The position numbers were made by a program, and so were the translations under genes. Positions 17,645 through 27,284 of a stretch of DNA of 64,000 nucleotides are shown here, in pieces. Each line of letters begins with the position of its first letter. Position 1 is the first letter of the stretch. The stretch lies in assembly GCF_001662075.1 (NCBI RefSeq), contig NZ_LYPL01000010.1, forward strand, positions 1 to 64,000. The letters run 5' to 3'. This DNA is from Rhizobium bangladeshense (GTDB lineage Bacteria; Pseudomonadota; Alphaproteobacteria; Rhizobiales; Rhizobiaceae). The notes under the pieces were generated by a model, which searched no databases, had not been told where the DNA came from, and worked only from the letters and a program-made list of their open reading frames with translations.

Positions 17645-18512
17645 GGCCGAGCCCCTCCGCCAACAGATCGGCAAAGCGGCCGGCGGCCGGCAGCGCGCCA
17701 TAGGGATTGATCGAGCCGAGCATCAGCACGCGCTTTTCGCGCACGGCCGGCAAGGCACTCCAGAAGCCGCTGCGGGAGAGCGCGGCGAGAGCGTCGGCCG
17801 GGTGCGGCGGGATCATGACGATCCAGGCGTCGGGCATCGACGCCAATGTCTCGATGCCGATGGGCGCCGCCGCCGAGTAGCTGGTCGCACCCTGCCAGGC
17901 ATTGGTCAGGCCGATGCGGTTCAGCACTTCGCCGAACATGCTGTCGGCGCCAAAGACGCGGAAATGCCTGGCGTCGCCGAGATTGATCGGGATGACCGGC
18001 CGCCCGTCGCCCGCGGCAAAGAGAGAGCGGTGGCGGTCGAGCCGGGCTGAAAGCGCCTCGGTCAACTGCCTGGCGGCGGGAAGCTGCAGGCGCTCGCCAA
18101 GTGCAAGCGTTACCTGCTCGGCCAGCGCGAAGGGGCTTTCGCCGGGCTTGTAGATCGCATGGCTTTCCACCGGCGCAATCAGACGCATGCGATCGTCGGC
18201 CCATGCATAGAAGTTCGAATTGAAGATCAGCTCCGGTCGTGCAAACCGCAGCACCTCGAAATTCGGCGTGCCGCGCAGGCCGAGATCGGCCACCGCTGCC
18301 GGCACGCCAGGTGTGACGGCGACCTCGCGGAACTGCCGCAATTCGGTTGCCGCAACGACGTCGGCGCCGATGGCAAGCAGGGTTTCGAGCAGCGCCCAGT
18401 CGAGCGTGGCGACGCGCAAGCCCTCCGCTGCCCGCACCAGCGCGGGGGCGGAGAGCGAGGCCGCCGCACCAGCCAGAAATTGCCTGCGGGAGAAGTAAGC
18501 CAGAAAAGCCAT
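17628..18512 (-). CDS. fhuD: Iron(III)-hydroxamate periplasmic binding protein
   Basis: A 294-residue class III (FhuD-type) substrate-binding protein. The N-terminus carries a twin-arginine signal, SRRQFLAG at residues 8-15 followed by a hydrophobic stretch, so it is probably exported folded by Tat. The mature part begins near AAEGLRVATLDWALLETLLAIGA, the usual FhuD opening. It passes ferric hydroxamates to FhuB. The gene sits three bases after fhuC and overlaps the fhuB start. Confidence 0.87.
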   Translation of the reverse strand: MAFLAYFSRRQFLAGAAASLSAPALVRAAEGLRVATLDWALLETLLAIGADVVAATELRQFREVAVTPGVPAAVADLGLRGTPNFEVLRFARPELIFNSNFYAWADDRMRLIAPVESHAIYKPGESPFALAEQVTLALGERLQLPAARQLTEALSARLDRHRSLFAAGDGRPVIPINLGDARHFRVFGADSMFGEVLNRIGLTNAWQGATSYSAAAPIGIETLASMPDAWIVMIPPHPADALAALSRSGFWSALPAVREKRVLMLGSINPYGALPAAGRFADLLAEGLGHAWNG

Positions 18513-18515
18513 GGC

Positions 18516-19295
18516 CTACAGCAGATAGCTCACCGGTTCGTTGCGAACCGGATGCGGAAAGACGCCCATGCCGACGCCGAAAATCGACTGCAGCGTCTCG
18601 GTCTGCATGATCTCGGCGGGCGTGCCTTCGGCGGTGATCCGGCCGCGGTTGAGCGCGATGATCGCATCGCAATAGCGCGCGGCCAGATTGATGTCGTGCA
18701 GGACGACGATGACGGTCAGCCCGCGTTCGTGACTGAGTTCCTTGACCAGTGAGAGAACGCTGGCCTGATGCGCGAGATCGAGTGCGGAGGTCGGCTCGTC
18801 GAGCAGCAGGCAGCGGGCATCCTGCGCGAGCATCATGGCAATCCAGGCACGCTGGCGTTCGCCGCCGGACATGTTGGCGACGAGGCGATTGGCGAAATCC
18901 TCGAGTTCGGTGCGGGCGATCGCCTCTTCGACCTTGTTGCGATCGGTCGCGGTGAAGCGGCCGAGCGTGCCGTGCCAGGGGAAACGGCCGAGCGCGATCA
19001 GTTCCCGCACGGTCATGCCGTCGGTCGCCGGCGTAAATTGCGGCATATAGGCGACGTGCCGGGCAAATTCGCGGGCGCCCCAGTCGGCCGCCTGTTTGCC
19101 GCCGAAGGCGACGGCGCCGGATTTCGGCGCGACCTGGCGGGCGATGATCTTCAAAAGCGTGCTCTTGCCGGACCCGTTCGGCCCCACCAGCCCGTAGATG
19201 CGGCCCTGCTCGAGCGTCAGGTCGATACCGTGCAGAATGGATTTCGGCCCGACGGCATAATCGATTCCCGAGAGGGCAAGAAAAGGCGAGGGCAT
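18516..19295 (-). CDS. fhuC: Iron(III)-hydroxamate ABC transporter ATPase
   Basis: A 259-residue ATPase with Walker A GPNGSGKST, Q-loop YMPQFTPATDGMTVRELIALGRFPWHG (the FhuC-type ALGRxPWHG), signature MSGGERQRAWIAMMLAQ and Walker B LLLDEPTSALD. It powers the FhuBD complex. It lies 95 bp downstream of the receptor gene and directly ahead of fhuD. Confidence 0.88.
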   Translation of the reverse strand: MPSPFLALSGIDYAVGPKSILHGIDLTLEQGRIYGLVGPNGSGKSTLLKIIARQVAPKSGAVAFGGKQAADWGAREFARHVAYMPQFTPATDGMTVRELIALGRFPWHGTLGRFTATDRNKVEEAIARTELEDFANRLVANMSGGERQRAWIAMMLAQDARCLLLDEPTSALDLAHQASVLSLVKELSHERGLTVIVVLHDINLAARYCDAIIALNRGRITAEGTPAEIMQTETLQSIFGVGMGVFPHPVRNEPVSYLL

Positions 19296-19390
19296 GGTCT
19301 GCTCCAGGTTCGTCGCTGCAAACGGGGTTCGGGAGGGGCTTGCCCTCCTTTTCCAGCAGGTTCCTGCAAAACTAAACTAAGATTGTCAAC

Positions 19391-21550
19391 TTACCACTTT
19401 CTGCTGAGCTTGAAGGTGACGGTACGGGCATCGCCATAACCGCAGACGGTCAGGCCGCCGCAGCCCTTGACATATTCCTTGTCGAAGAGATTGGTGACGT
19501 TGAGCGCGGCGCCCCAGTTTTCCCGCTCGTAGCGGATCGCCGCATCGACGAGAGTGGCGGCCGGCACCTTCTCGGTATTGGCCTCATCGGCCCAGGACCA
19601 GCCCTGATGGCGCACGCCGGCGCCGAAGCTCATGCCTTCGAAAGCACCTGTCGTCAGCGTATAGTCGAGCCACAGGGAGGCGGTCACTTTCGGGACGATA
19701 TAGGGTGAATTGCCGACGAGAGCCGGGTTAGCCTCATTCTCGGTCACTTCCATGTCCGTATAGGCAAGCGAAGCGAGAAGCTTCCAGTTCTCGTTGATAT
19801 TGACCTTGCCTTCGAGTTCGGCGCCGCGCGAAACGACCTCGCCGAGCTGGCTCTGGGCGAAGGTCGCCGGATTGGTGACCGTGTTGTTGCGCTTGGTGAT
19901 GTGGAAGACCGATGCGGTCAGCGAGCCGTCGATGAAGCTCGGCTCATATTTGATGCCGCCTTCGAACTGCTCGCCTTCCTCCGGCTTCAGGGCGCCTGAT
20001 ACACCGGTGCCGATCAGCGGGTTGAAGAAAGTCGCGGCGCTGACATATGGCGTCAGGCCGTTGTCGAACTCATAGGCAAGGCCGATGCGGCCGCTGACGG
20101 CGCTGTCGTTGGTGCTGAAGGTCGTGCCGATCCTGGCATCTTGGTCGATATCGACATAATCGTAGCGGCCGTTCAGCGTCAGCAGCCAGCCCTCACCGAA
20201 ATGGATGCGGTCCTGCGCATAGACGCCGATTTGGTTCTTGGTGACGATGCCGTCGGCATAGACGAAATTGGTGCCCTGCGTCGTGCCGTAGACGGGATCG
20301 GTGGCGCTGATCGGATTGGAGCCGCAGCAGGCCTGCCAATTGTCGAGACGGTAATAGGTGTAATCAAGCCCGACGAGAAGATTATGCGTGGCACCGCCGA
20401 TGTCGGTCTCGCCGTCGAGCCGGTTGTCGATCGAGAAGGTGTCGACGCCGGAGCGCCCCTCGAAACCGATGCGCGCCAGCTGATAGTCCGGACCCGTCGG
20501 CACACCGCCGACCCAGCCGTTCAGGTAGGGGCCGATTTCGTGCTTGTCGAGCCGGCCGTAGCGCAGGTTCTGGGAGAAGTTGATGCCGTTGCCGAACTCA
20601 TGCTCGAATTCGACCCCGATCATCTTCTGAACATAGCTGCCGTCATCGATGTCGGGCTCGCCATAAAAGGCGTCGCGGTCGATCTTGCCGAACGGCGCGT
20701 CCTCGACGGTGCCGACATAGGGAAAGAAGCCGTTGCCGGTATGCACCTGATCGAGGCCGGCGAGGCTGCCCCAGATCGTCAGGCTGGTGCCGTCATCCGG
20801 CGAGATCGTCAGCTGGGGCATGATGAAGCCGCGGACATCCTCGGAAAAATCCGAATAATTGTCGCCGCCCGCAACCTTGCCGGTGATGCGGTAGCTCATC
20901 GCTCCGCTGGAGCCGATCTTGTCGGAGACATCGAAGCCGGTGAAGGCGTTGCCGTTGCTGTTGATGCCGATCTCCGTATAGAAGAGCGGCTCGTCGAGCG
21001 GGCGCTTGCGGACGAGATTGACGATGCCGCCGGGATTGGCGCCGCCATAAAGCACGGAAGCCGGGCCCTTCAGCACCTCGACGCGCTCCAGCATGAACGG
21101 ATCGAGCTGGAAGCCGCCGAAGCCGTAGCTGAAAAGCGTCAGATTGTCGAAGAAGACGCCGGTCTGGCCGGCGTCGAATCCGCGGATATAGAACCAGTCG
21201 GTATCGCCGTCATTGCCAAAGGGCTGCGAGGTGACACCCGGCGTATAGAGCAGCGCCTCGTCGATCTTGTTGGTGATGCCGCGATCGTCCATTTCCTCGG
21301 TGCCGACGACGGAGACGGACTGCGGGATTTCGTTGAGCGGGGTATCGCTCTTCGAGCCGGCTGAGGACTTCTTGGCGACATAGCCCTCGACAGGACTGGT
21401 CGCGGTGTCGCCACTGCCCTGGATGACGATCGGCTCGAGCTCCGTCGACGTCGCCTGCTGTGCCGCGGCGGAGCCCGCGATCAGGCTGGCGATCGCAACG
21501 CCTGCCAACAGATTTATCTTGAAATTGCGACCCCTGGTCTGCCCGCGCAT
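19391..21550 (-). CDS. fhuA: TonB-dependent ferric hydroxamate siderophore receptor
   Basis: A 719-residue outer-membrane receptor. It has a signal peptide (to about AAAQQ), a TonB box region (LEPIVIQG), a plug domain with SVSVVGTEEMDDRGI and GGANPGGIVNLVRKRPLDEP, then a 22-strand barrel ending in the aromatic C-terminal pattern VTFKLSRKW. Siderophore-receptor subfamily features and the adjacent fhuCDB identify the cargo as a hydroxamate (ferrichrome or similar). A conserved-looking cysteine pair lies in an extracellular loop (WQACCGSN). An iron-responsive operator candidate lies 55 bp upstream. Confidence 0.87.
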   Translation of the reverse strand: MRGQTRGRNFKINLLAGVAIASLIAGSAAAQQATSTELEPIVIQGSGDTATSPVEGYVAKKSSAGSKSDTPLNEIPQSVSVVGTEEMDDRGITNKIDEALLYTPGVTSQPFGNDGDTDWFYIRGFDAGQTGVFFDNLTLFSYGFGGFQLDPFMLERVEVLKGPASVLYGGANPGGIVNLVRKRPLDEPLFYTEIGINSNGNAFTGFDVSDKIGSSGAMSYRITGKVAGGDNYSDFSEDVRGFIMPQLTISPDDGTSLTIWGSLAGLDQVHTGNGFFPYVGTVEDAPFGKIDRDAFYGEPDIDDGSYVQKMIGVEFEHEFGNGINFSQNLRYGRLDKHEIGPYLNGWVGGVPTGPDYQLARIGFEGRSGVDTFSIDNRLDGETDIGGATHNLLVGLDYTYYRLDNWQACCGSNPISATDPVYGTTQGTNFVYADGIVTKNQIGVYAQDRIHFGEGWLLTLNGRYDYVDIDQDARIGTTFSTNDSAVSGRIGLAYEFDNGLTPYVSAATFFNPLIGTGVSGALKPEEGEQFEGGIKYEPSFIDGSLTASVFHITKRNNTVTNPATFAQSQLGEVVSRGAELEGKVNINENWKLLASLAYTDMEVTENEANPALVGNSPYIVPKVTASLWLDYTLTTGAFEGMSFGAGVRHQGWSWADEANTEKVPAATLVDAAIRYERENWGAALNVTNLFDKEYVKGCGGLTVCGYGDARTVTFKLSRKW

Positions 21551-21604
21551 GCCTTGTCTACCCCACTCGTGCCGCGACGCTGGCGCGGCGAAGCCTTAAT
21601 AAGG

Positions 21605-21619
21605 TGAGCGTGTAACTCA
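21605..21619 (-). promoter_or_regulatory. Candidate iron-responsive operator (IRO, TGA-N9-TCA) upstream of fhuA
   Basis: On the coding strand of fhuA the site reads TGAGTTACACGCTCA, a TGA-N9-TCA dyad. The published IRO motif for RirA control in Rhizobium is of this form. It lies 55 bp before the fhuA start codon, where repression by an iron-loaded RirA would block transcription of fhuA and fhuCDB. The match is short, so chance occurrence is possible, but the location fits well. Confidence 0.55.
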
Positions 21620-21711
21620 ATTTTATCGCCTCGGCTTGTCCGGATCGGGGAAATTTGAACGTTTTTGGGCAATTCTCCGCCTCGCATGCAATTGCCCGAT
21701 GACCATTGCAA

Positions 21712-22602
21712 TCAGGCGAGCTGGGCCTTTTTCCAGCTGGCCGGCGTGCTGCCGACATGCTTGCGGAAGACTCGGGTGAAATGGGCTTGGTCGGCAAAGC
21801 CGGTCTCGGCGGCGATCGCGGTCAAGGCGTATTCGCTGTCGACGAGCAGGCGCTTAGCCCTGTCGAGCCGGGCATTGGTCTGCCACTGGTGCGGCGCGAT
21901 GCCGGTCGAAGCCTTGAAGGCATGGCTGAAATGCGATTGTGACAGGCCGGTCAGGCCGGCGAGTTCCTCGAGGCGGATGTTGCGCAGGCAGTTTTCCTCG
22001 ATGAAATCGGTGGCGCGGCGAAGCTGCCAGGAGGCGAGCTTGCTGCGTTTGCGCGGCACCGCCTTGGAAAGCTTCAGCACGTCGATGATCAGCGCCAGCG
22101 CGAGGCCGTCGCCATAGAGATCGTGCAGCGGCTCCGGATTGAGGCATTCGGCGGCGACCAGCTGCGCCAGCGCCAGCAGGCGCTCGTCGGAAAAGAGAAG
22201 CTGTGGGCTTCCGAGACGACGCGGGTCTATGTCCTCCATCAGCCGGCGGCTGATCGTGTCGGCGTCGAAATGGACGTCGAGGTGGCGCACCGAATGCACG
22301 CCGGTGAGATCGGCCCAGACTTCTATGCCGGCCGGCACATAGGAGATCGGCCGCTTTTCCGCATCCTGAACGGCGCCCTCGGCCTTCGGCGACAGCTTGA
22401 TGCGCGAATTGCCCGGTCCCCGTTTGTCGAGCATGATGAAGAGCCGCGGATCCCGCGAGACATAATAGCCGCCGGCATAAGCGGCGCATTCGACGTCCCA
22501 GACATCGGCGACGATGCCATTCCATTGGCGGCGATGCACCCCGCCGATGACGGAGAAGCCCTGGATCTTGTTCTGCATCCGCGGTTGAAACGTCATTTCC
22601 AC
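21712..22602 (-). CDS. AraC-family transcriptional regulator
   Basis: A 296-residue regulator. Residues about 1-180 form a ligand-sensing domain of unrecognised type, and the C-terminal 100 residues hold two helix-turn-helix motifs (IRLEELAGLTGLSQSHFSHAFKASTG and LTAIAAETGFADQAHFTRVFRKHVGSTPASW). It lies directly upstream of fhuA on the same strand, 160 bp away. AraC regulators next to siderophore receptors commonly activate them when the siderophore is sensed, so it may control fhuA. MTFQPRM at residue 3 is an alternative start. Confidence 0.85.
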   Translation of the reverse strand: MEMTFQPRMQNKIQGFSVIGGVHRRQWNGIVADVWDVECAAYAGGYYVSRDPRLFIMLDKRGPGNSRIKLSPKAEGAVQDAEKRPISYVPAGIEVWADLTGVHSVRHLDVHFDADTISRRLMEDIDPRRLGSPQLLFSDERLLALAQLVAAECLNPEPLHDLYGDGLALALIIDVLKLSKAVPRKRSKLASWQLRRATDFIEENCLRNIRLEELAGLTGLSQSHFSHAFKASTGIAPHQWQTNARLDRAKRLLVDSEYALTAIAAETGFADQAHFTRVFRKHVGSTPASWKKAQLA

Positions 22603-22726
22603 TTCCGCCTCCGGCCGAGCGGCCGGAGATAAACCTTCAATTGATACTCAAGTTTATTACAGCAGGCGGAACCGGATGACAATCACCGAATGAGGTCCAG
22701 ATTCGGGAACGGCAAGCCGCGATCGA

Positions 22727-23485
22727 TCAGGGCTTCGCCACCGAGAAACGGAGCTGGCTGTCGCCGAAGAGGATGTCGATCTCGCCTGGCTCCGTCAGTT
22801 CGATCGCGCCGCTCAACGTGCCCGTGGTGATCAGCGCACCTGCCTTCAGCGATGTCTCCGGGCGTAGGCCGTCATTGGCGTAATCGGCAAGCCAGGTGAG
22901 AACGTCGCCCTTCGGATGCTGGGCCGGCCCATCATAGATCGTGCGGCCGGCATGGGTGACCTTGAGCGGCGTGCCGGCGGCGGTATCGACAGCGCTTTTG
23001 TCAAGCTCGGGGCCAAGTACATAGCCGCTGTTGCCGAGGCGGTCTGATGTAAACAGCAGAAAGGAAATGCTGCCGCTTTCCCTGACCGCGCTGACCAGCA
23101 GCTCGGCGCCGAGATGGGCAGCGGAGATCGCCTCGACCACTTCGGCGCGGCTATAGGCAGTCTCGCTGCGGATCGGCAGATCCTTGCCGAGGCGCACGGC
23201 GATCTCGGTTTCGAACTTCATGCCCGGATACCAGGGGATGCTCGCGCCCGAGGCCGCTTCGGCATAGGGATGTAGCGGGCCGGTGACCGCCTGACCCTGC
23301 GGCGAGACCGTCACCTTCCAGGCATTGCTGGAAATGCCGTCGGCCGCAGTCAGGAAATTCTGCGCCTCCATCGCCTGATGCAGGTCGGTCGGCAGCGTGA
23401 AAGTGCCGGTTTCCTCCTGTCGGCCGGCTTGGCGCAGGCTGTGCAGCCTGGCGGCAAGGGCGCGTGGATCGAATGCCTCTGTCAT
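22727..23485 (-). CDS. 2-keto-4-pentenoate hydratase / fumarylacetoacetate hydrolase family protein
   Basis: A 252-residue protein of the FAH superfamily, closest in layout to 2-hydroxypentadienoate hydratases: N-terminal helical part, then IPWYPGMKFETEIAVRLGKDLP and AHLGAELLVSA with acidic metal-binding residues, ending in the strand set GTLSGAIELTEPGEIDILFG. GAGGAGA precedes the ATG. It starts 87 bp after the rhaK stop on the same strand and may be the last gene of the rhamnose operon, though no step of the known rhamnose route needs it. The substrate is unknown. Confidence 0.8.
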   Translation of the reverse strand: MTEAFDPRALAARLHSLRQAGRQEETGTFTLPTDLHQAMEAQNFLTAADGISSNAWKVTVSPQGQAVTGPLHPYAEAASGASIPWYPGMKFETEIAVRLGKDLPIRSETAYSRAEVVEAISAAHLGAELLVSAVRESGSISFLLFTSDRLGNSGYVLGPELDKSAVDTAAGTPLKVTHAGRTIYDGPAQHPKGDVLTWLADYANDGLRPETSLKAGALITTGTLSGAIELTEPGEIDILFGDSQLRFSVAKP

Positions 23486-23572
23486 GCTGTCTCCTCGACC
23501 TGATTTTCGAGGCGCACACTAACTGCCAGACAGGAACGAACAAGGGCGTTCTTGAGCCATATTTAGGAAAGC

Positions 23573-24952
23573 TTACTCCATCGCCGCGTACCAGCGATCG
23601 CGATAGGCGAAAAGCCCCGCGATTTCGGCCGGCGGAACATGCGTCTCGGCGCTGGATACCGGCCGGATGCCGGTGAGAAGGGCAGCACCCTGGCTAGTGC
23701 CGGTCGAGCCGGGAAGGGCGAGGACCTCGCGGCCGGCAAGGGCGGCAAGCAGCTTTAAATAGATCTCGTTCAGGGCAAAAGGCCCTTCGACGATGACCGG
23801 ACCTTTGGCGCCGATCAGTTCGAGGCAGGCATCGGTCATCAAAGCGAGATAGAGGCAGGCGGCGGCATGCCGCTCCTCGCGGCTCGCCTCTTCAGCGCCG
23901 ATCCAGCGGCTGGTCTTTTCCGGAAAGGGTCCGGAACCGGGGGCGATGTTGGGCAGCAGCATTGTGCCCTTTTCGATGACGGGGCCGATCGCCACCTGGG
24001 CCGCCTTCTCATCGACAGGGCCGATTTCCGCCGACAGGATCTCGAATTCCCGCCCGCCCATGAAACGCGAGGAGGGGACGGCCCGGCCATAGGCATCGAC
24101 ATTGGCGAGCGCATCGCGTTTGGCATCGAGGTGATCGAGATCGCCGCCGACGCCGAAATTGATCACCCATGTGCCAGTGGAGACGACGGCGAAGGGGGCC
24201 TCGCGATGGACCAGATGCGGCAGCAGCGAGGCATTTGAATCGTGGATGCCGCAATAGACCGGCACGGGGGCTGCGAGCCCAAGCTCCGCGGCAATCTCCG
24301 GCAGCACCGGGCCGAGCGCATCGAAGGCGGAACGGATCGGCGCCATCAGCGCGCGGATGCCGAGCCTGTCGACAAGCGAGGAATAGCTGCCGGTCTTTGG
24401 ATTCCAGAGGTCGGTATGGCAGCCGAGCGAGGTCAGCTCGTTGGCGGCGACACCGGTCAGCCGCGCCGTCCAATATTGCGCATAGGTGAGAATGGTCGCC
24501 ACCTCAGCGAACGCCTCGGGAAAGGCGGTTCTCTGGTAATGCAGCTGGGCGCCGACATTGAGGCCCATCGCGAGGCGCGGCGAGAAGGTCTCGTCGAAGG
24601 AGGGGCGCAAGGCCGCATAGCCATCGCGGATCGCTTCGGGATATTCGTATTCGTAGTCGATCACAGGCATGGCGAGCTGACCGTGCTGATCGAGCAGCGC
24701 GGCGGCGGCGCCATGGGTGGTGATCGAAATGGCGTCGAAACCGGGTTCCCGCGCCAGCGTCTTCAGGGCATCGAGCGCGAAGGACCAGAGAGCCTCTATA
24801 TCGTAATGCGGGTAGGGGCCGGTCTTGATCGTAACGTTCGGCCGTTTCAGGACGGCGATCTCGGCGCCCGTCCCGCTGTCGAGAACAACGACCTTGGCAT
24901 TGGTCTTGCCGATGTCGAGAACGGCGATGCGGCGATAGGGGGGGGCGGTCAT
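23573..24952 (-). CDS. rhaK: Rhamnulokinase (FGGY family)
   Basis: A 459-residue sugar kinase with the N-terminal phosphate-binding loop AVLDIGKTNAKVVVLDSG, the substrate segment SITTHGAAAALLDQHGQLAMPVIDYEYEYP, and a C-terminal ATPase lobe (GSTGTSQGAALL). It phosphorylates L-rhamnulose. In R. leguminosarum the homologous kinase is also required for activity of the adjacent rhamnose ABC transporter. The start at 24952 overlaps the rhaU stop by four bases, so it is coupled to the upstream genes. Confidence 0.9.
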   Translation of the reverse strand: MTAPPYRRIAVLDIGKTNAKVVVLDSGTGAEIAVLKRPNVTIKTGPYPHYDIEALWSFALDALKTLAREPGFDAISITTHGAAAALLDQHGQLAMPVIDYEYEYPEAIRDGYAALRPSFDETFSPRLAMGLNVGAQLHYQRTAFPEAFAEVATILTYAQYWTARLTGVAANELTSLGCHTDLWNPKTGSYSSLVDRLGIRALMAPIRSAFDALGPVLPEIAAELGLAAPVPVYCGIHDSNASLLPHLVHREAPFAVVSTGTWVINFGVGGDLDHLDAKRDALANVDAYGRAVPSSRFMGGREFEILSAEIGPVDEKAAQVAIGPVIEKGTMLLPNIAPGSGPFPEKTSRWIGAEEASREERHAAACLYLALMTDACLELIGAKGPVIVEGPFALNEIYLKLLAALAGREVLALPGSTGTSQGAALLTGIRPVSSAETHVPPAEIAGLFAYRDRWYAAME

Positions 24953-25269
24953 GGCATATGGAAGAGGGTGACGAGGTCGCTTTGAACAGGCGAATTGTCC
25001 GGGTTCGTCGCCATGATATCGGCCATGTGCGCCCACCATTTCTTCATGACGGGATGCTCCGGCAGGCTCGCCATCGTGTGGTCCTTCGGCCGCGTCAGCA
25101 CGCCGAACAGCGTGTTGGTGTCGCGGTCGAGATGGATGGAATAGTCGCTGGCGCCCGACTGGTGCAGGAGATCGACCAGTTCCGGCCAGATCTCGTCATG
25201 CCGCTTGCGGTATTCGGCTTCCATGCCGGGATGGAGCTGCATCTTGAAGGCGTGTTTTTCCAATGTCAT
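24949..25269 (-). CDS. rhaU: L-rhamnose mutarotase
   Basis: A 106-residue protein of the RhaU/DUF718 family that interconverts alpha and beta anomers of L-rhamnose. It has a ferredoxin-like dimeric fold, with the catalytic region showing FKMQLHPGMEAEYRKRHDEIWPEL (His and Tyr conserved) and the C-terminal MKKWWAHMADIMATNPDNSP. The ATG at 25269 overlaps the rhaQ stop; its own stop overlaps the rhaK start, both by four bases. Confidence 0.9.
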   Translation of the reverse strand: MTLEKHAFKMQLHPGMEAEYRKRHDEIWPELVDLLHQSGASDYSIHLDRDTNTLFGVLTRPKDHTMASLPEHPVMKKWWAHMADIMATNPDNSPVQSDLVTLFHMP

Positions 25270-26276
25270 CGGGAGCTCATGAGCTTGATGCGGCGGGCGA
25301 TGATCGGGATGGCGATGGTGATGATGAGCAGCAGGCCGATGAAGATCGACATGACGATGCCAGGCACGTTTAGCAGGCCGAGGCCGAATGTGACGAGGCC
25401 CATGACGAAGGCGGCGATGACGACGCCGCCGATCCTGCCCGAGCCGCCGAGGATCGAAATCCCGCCGAGCACGACCATGGTGACGACCTCGAGTTCCCAT
25501 CCCTGGGCGATCGACGGCCGGGTCGAGCCGAGGCGCGAGGTCAGGCAGACGGCGGCGACACCGCTCATGATGCCGGTCAGCAGGAAGAGGATGAATTTGA
25601 CGCGCTCGACCGGGATGCCGGAGAAGCGGGCAGCGAAGTCGTTATTGCCGATCGCATAGACCTGCCGGCCGAAATTCGTCGCATGCAGCAGGATGGCGAA
25701 GAGGATCGCGACGACGATGAAGAGCACGAATTCGAAGGAAAAGACCCAGAATACGTAGCCCTGACCGAAATAGGCGAAATCGGCGGGGTATTTGCCATAG
25801 GCCTGGTCGCCGAGCACGATATAGGAAATGCCGCGGAAAAGGCTCATCGTGCCGATGGTGACCACGATCGACGGCAGTTTCAGCACGGAGATGAGCACAC
25901 CGTTGAAGATACCGCAGGCAAGGCCGGTGCCGATGCCGATCAGCACAAGGCCGGGCGTGCCGATGCCGGCTTGAGCTGCCGCTCCCATCGCGGTCGAGGC
26001 GAGCGCGATGATCGCAGCAACCGAGAGGTCGATCTCGCCTGATATGACGAGCAGCGCCATGGCAAAGGCGATCATCGCCTTTTCGGTGAAGTTGAAGGTG
26101 GCGTCCGAGAGGTTCCAGGCATCGAGGAAATAGGGCGAAGCCAGGGAATTGAAGATGAAGATCAGGACGGCGACGCCAAAGAGCAGCACTTCCCAGCTTG
26201 CGATGATGCGGCGCAACGGTGTGCCGAGGCGGTCGGGGATGACCCGCTTTTCGGACGGGGTGGAAACGGCGCTCAT
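25266..26276 (-). CDS. rhaQ: Rhamnose ABC transporter permease
   Basis: A 336-residue CUT2-family (RbsC-like) permease with multiple hydrophobic segments. Conserved features include MIAFAMALLVISGEIDLSVAAIIALAS in the first half and VVTMVVLGGISILGGSGRIGGVVIAAFVMGL in the second. It forms the membrane pore with RhaP. The gene overlaps rhaP upstream and rhaU downstream by four bases each. Confidence 0.9.
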   Translation of the reverse strand: MSAVSTPSEKRVIPDRLGTPLRRIIASWEVLLFGVAVLIFIFNSLASPYFLDAWNLSDATFNFTEKAMIAFAMALLVISGEIDLSVAAIIALASTAMGAAAQAGIGTPGLVLIGIGTGLACGIFNGVLISVLKLPSIVVTIGTMSLFRGISYIVLGDQAYGKYPADFAYFGQGYVFWVFSFEFVLFIVVAILFAILLHATNFGRQVYAIGNNDFAARFSGIPVERVKFILFLLTGIMSGVAAVCLTSRLGSTRPSIAQGWELEVVTMVVLGGISILGGSGRIGGVVIAAFVMGLVTFGLGLLNVPGIVMSIFIGLLLIITIAIPIIARRIKLMSSR

Positions 26277-27274
26277 GCTGCGGCCTCCGTTCGGGTGTCG
26301 GCTGCGGCGCGGTCGCGCAGGATGATGCGGCCCCGATTGCGCTCACGCCGGGCGTTGAAGGCGACGGCGAGAATGATGACGGTGCCTGATATCGCCATCT
26401 GGGTGAAGGGTGAAATACCGATGACCGGCAGGGCGTTCTTGATGACGCCGAGGAAGAGCGCGCCGAGCACCGTGCCGGCGACCGAGCCGACACCGCCGGC
26501 AATCGAAATGCCACCAATGACGCAGGCGGCAACACTGTCGAGTTCGAAACCGTTGGCGATATCGACATAGGCGACAGCATAACGCGACACCCAGAGATAG
26601 CTCGCGAGACCCGCCAAGGCACCCGAGAGGACGAAGGCCAGGAATTTCGTCCGGCCCGTATCGATGCCGGCATAGACCGCCGCGGTCGGATTGCCGCCGG
26701 TCGCATAGGCCGAGCGGCCGAACTGGCTGTAGCGCAGCAACATGTACATCAGCGCGACGATAATGATCGCGACCCAACTCAGCACCGGCAGGCCGAGGAT
26801 CGGCGTGCGGGGGACGGAGAGGAAGGTCGGCGTCATCTGATGCGCGTTTACCCAGGCGCCGCCGGAAAGCACGAAAGCCATGCCGCGATAGATGGTAAGC
26901 GTGCCGAGGGTGACGACGATCGGCGGGATCTCGAGACGCCAGACGAGGAGGCCGTTGATCGTGCCGAGCGCGGCGCCAATGATGATCGCTGTAAGGATGA
27001 GCACGACGAGCGGCAGGCCGGGAAAAGCGGCATTCATCATCGCGATCGCCATGCCGGTGAAGGCGAGGTTGGCGGCTACGGAAAGGTCGATCGATTTCGT
27101 CAGAATGACCGTCATCTGGGCGAGCGCCAGGATAATCAGGATGGAGGTATCGTTGAAGATGCCGGCGAGATTGCCGGGTGTGGCGAAATCCGCAGCGCGG
27201 GTCGAAAAGACCGCGATCATCACGACGATGATGAGGAACAGCAGGGTTTCGCGTTTTCTGATCAGTCTTGCCAT
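26273..27274 (-). CDS. rhaP: Rhamnose ABC transporter permease
   Basis: A 333-residue CUT2 permease and paralogue of RhaQ, with the block ALAQMTVILTKSIDLSVAANLAFTGMAIAMM and VAACVIGGISIAGGVGSVAGTVLGALFLGV. The start at 27274 is chosen because GAGG lies eight bases upstream, between the rhaT stop and the ATG; the longer frame would overlap rhaT and begin with an extra hexapeptide. Confidence 0.9.
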   Translation of the reverse strand: MARLIRKRETLLFLIIVVMIAVFSTRAADFATPGNLAGIFNDTSILIILALAQMTVILTKSIDLSVAANLAFTGMAIAMMNAAFPGLPLVVLILTAIIIGAALGTINGLLVWRLEIPPIVVTLGTLTIYRGMAFVLSGGAWVNAHQMTPTFLSVPRTPILGLPVLSWVAIIIVALMYMLLRYSQFGRSAYATGGNPTAAVYAGIDTGRTKFLAFVLSGALAGLASYLWVSRYAVAYVDIANGFELDSVAACVIGGISIAGGVGSVAGTVLGALFLGVIKNALPVIGISPFTQMAISGTVIILAVAFNARRERNRGRIILRDRAAADTRTEAAA

Positions 27275-27284
27275 GCTCACTACC

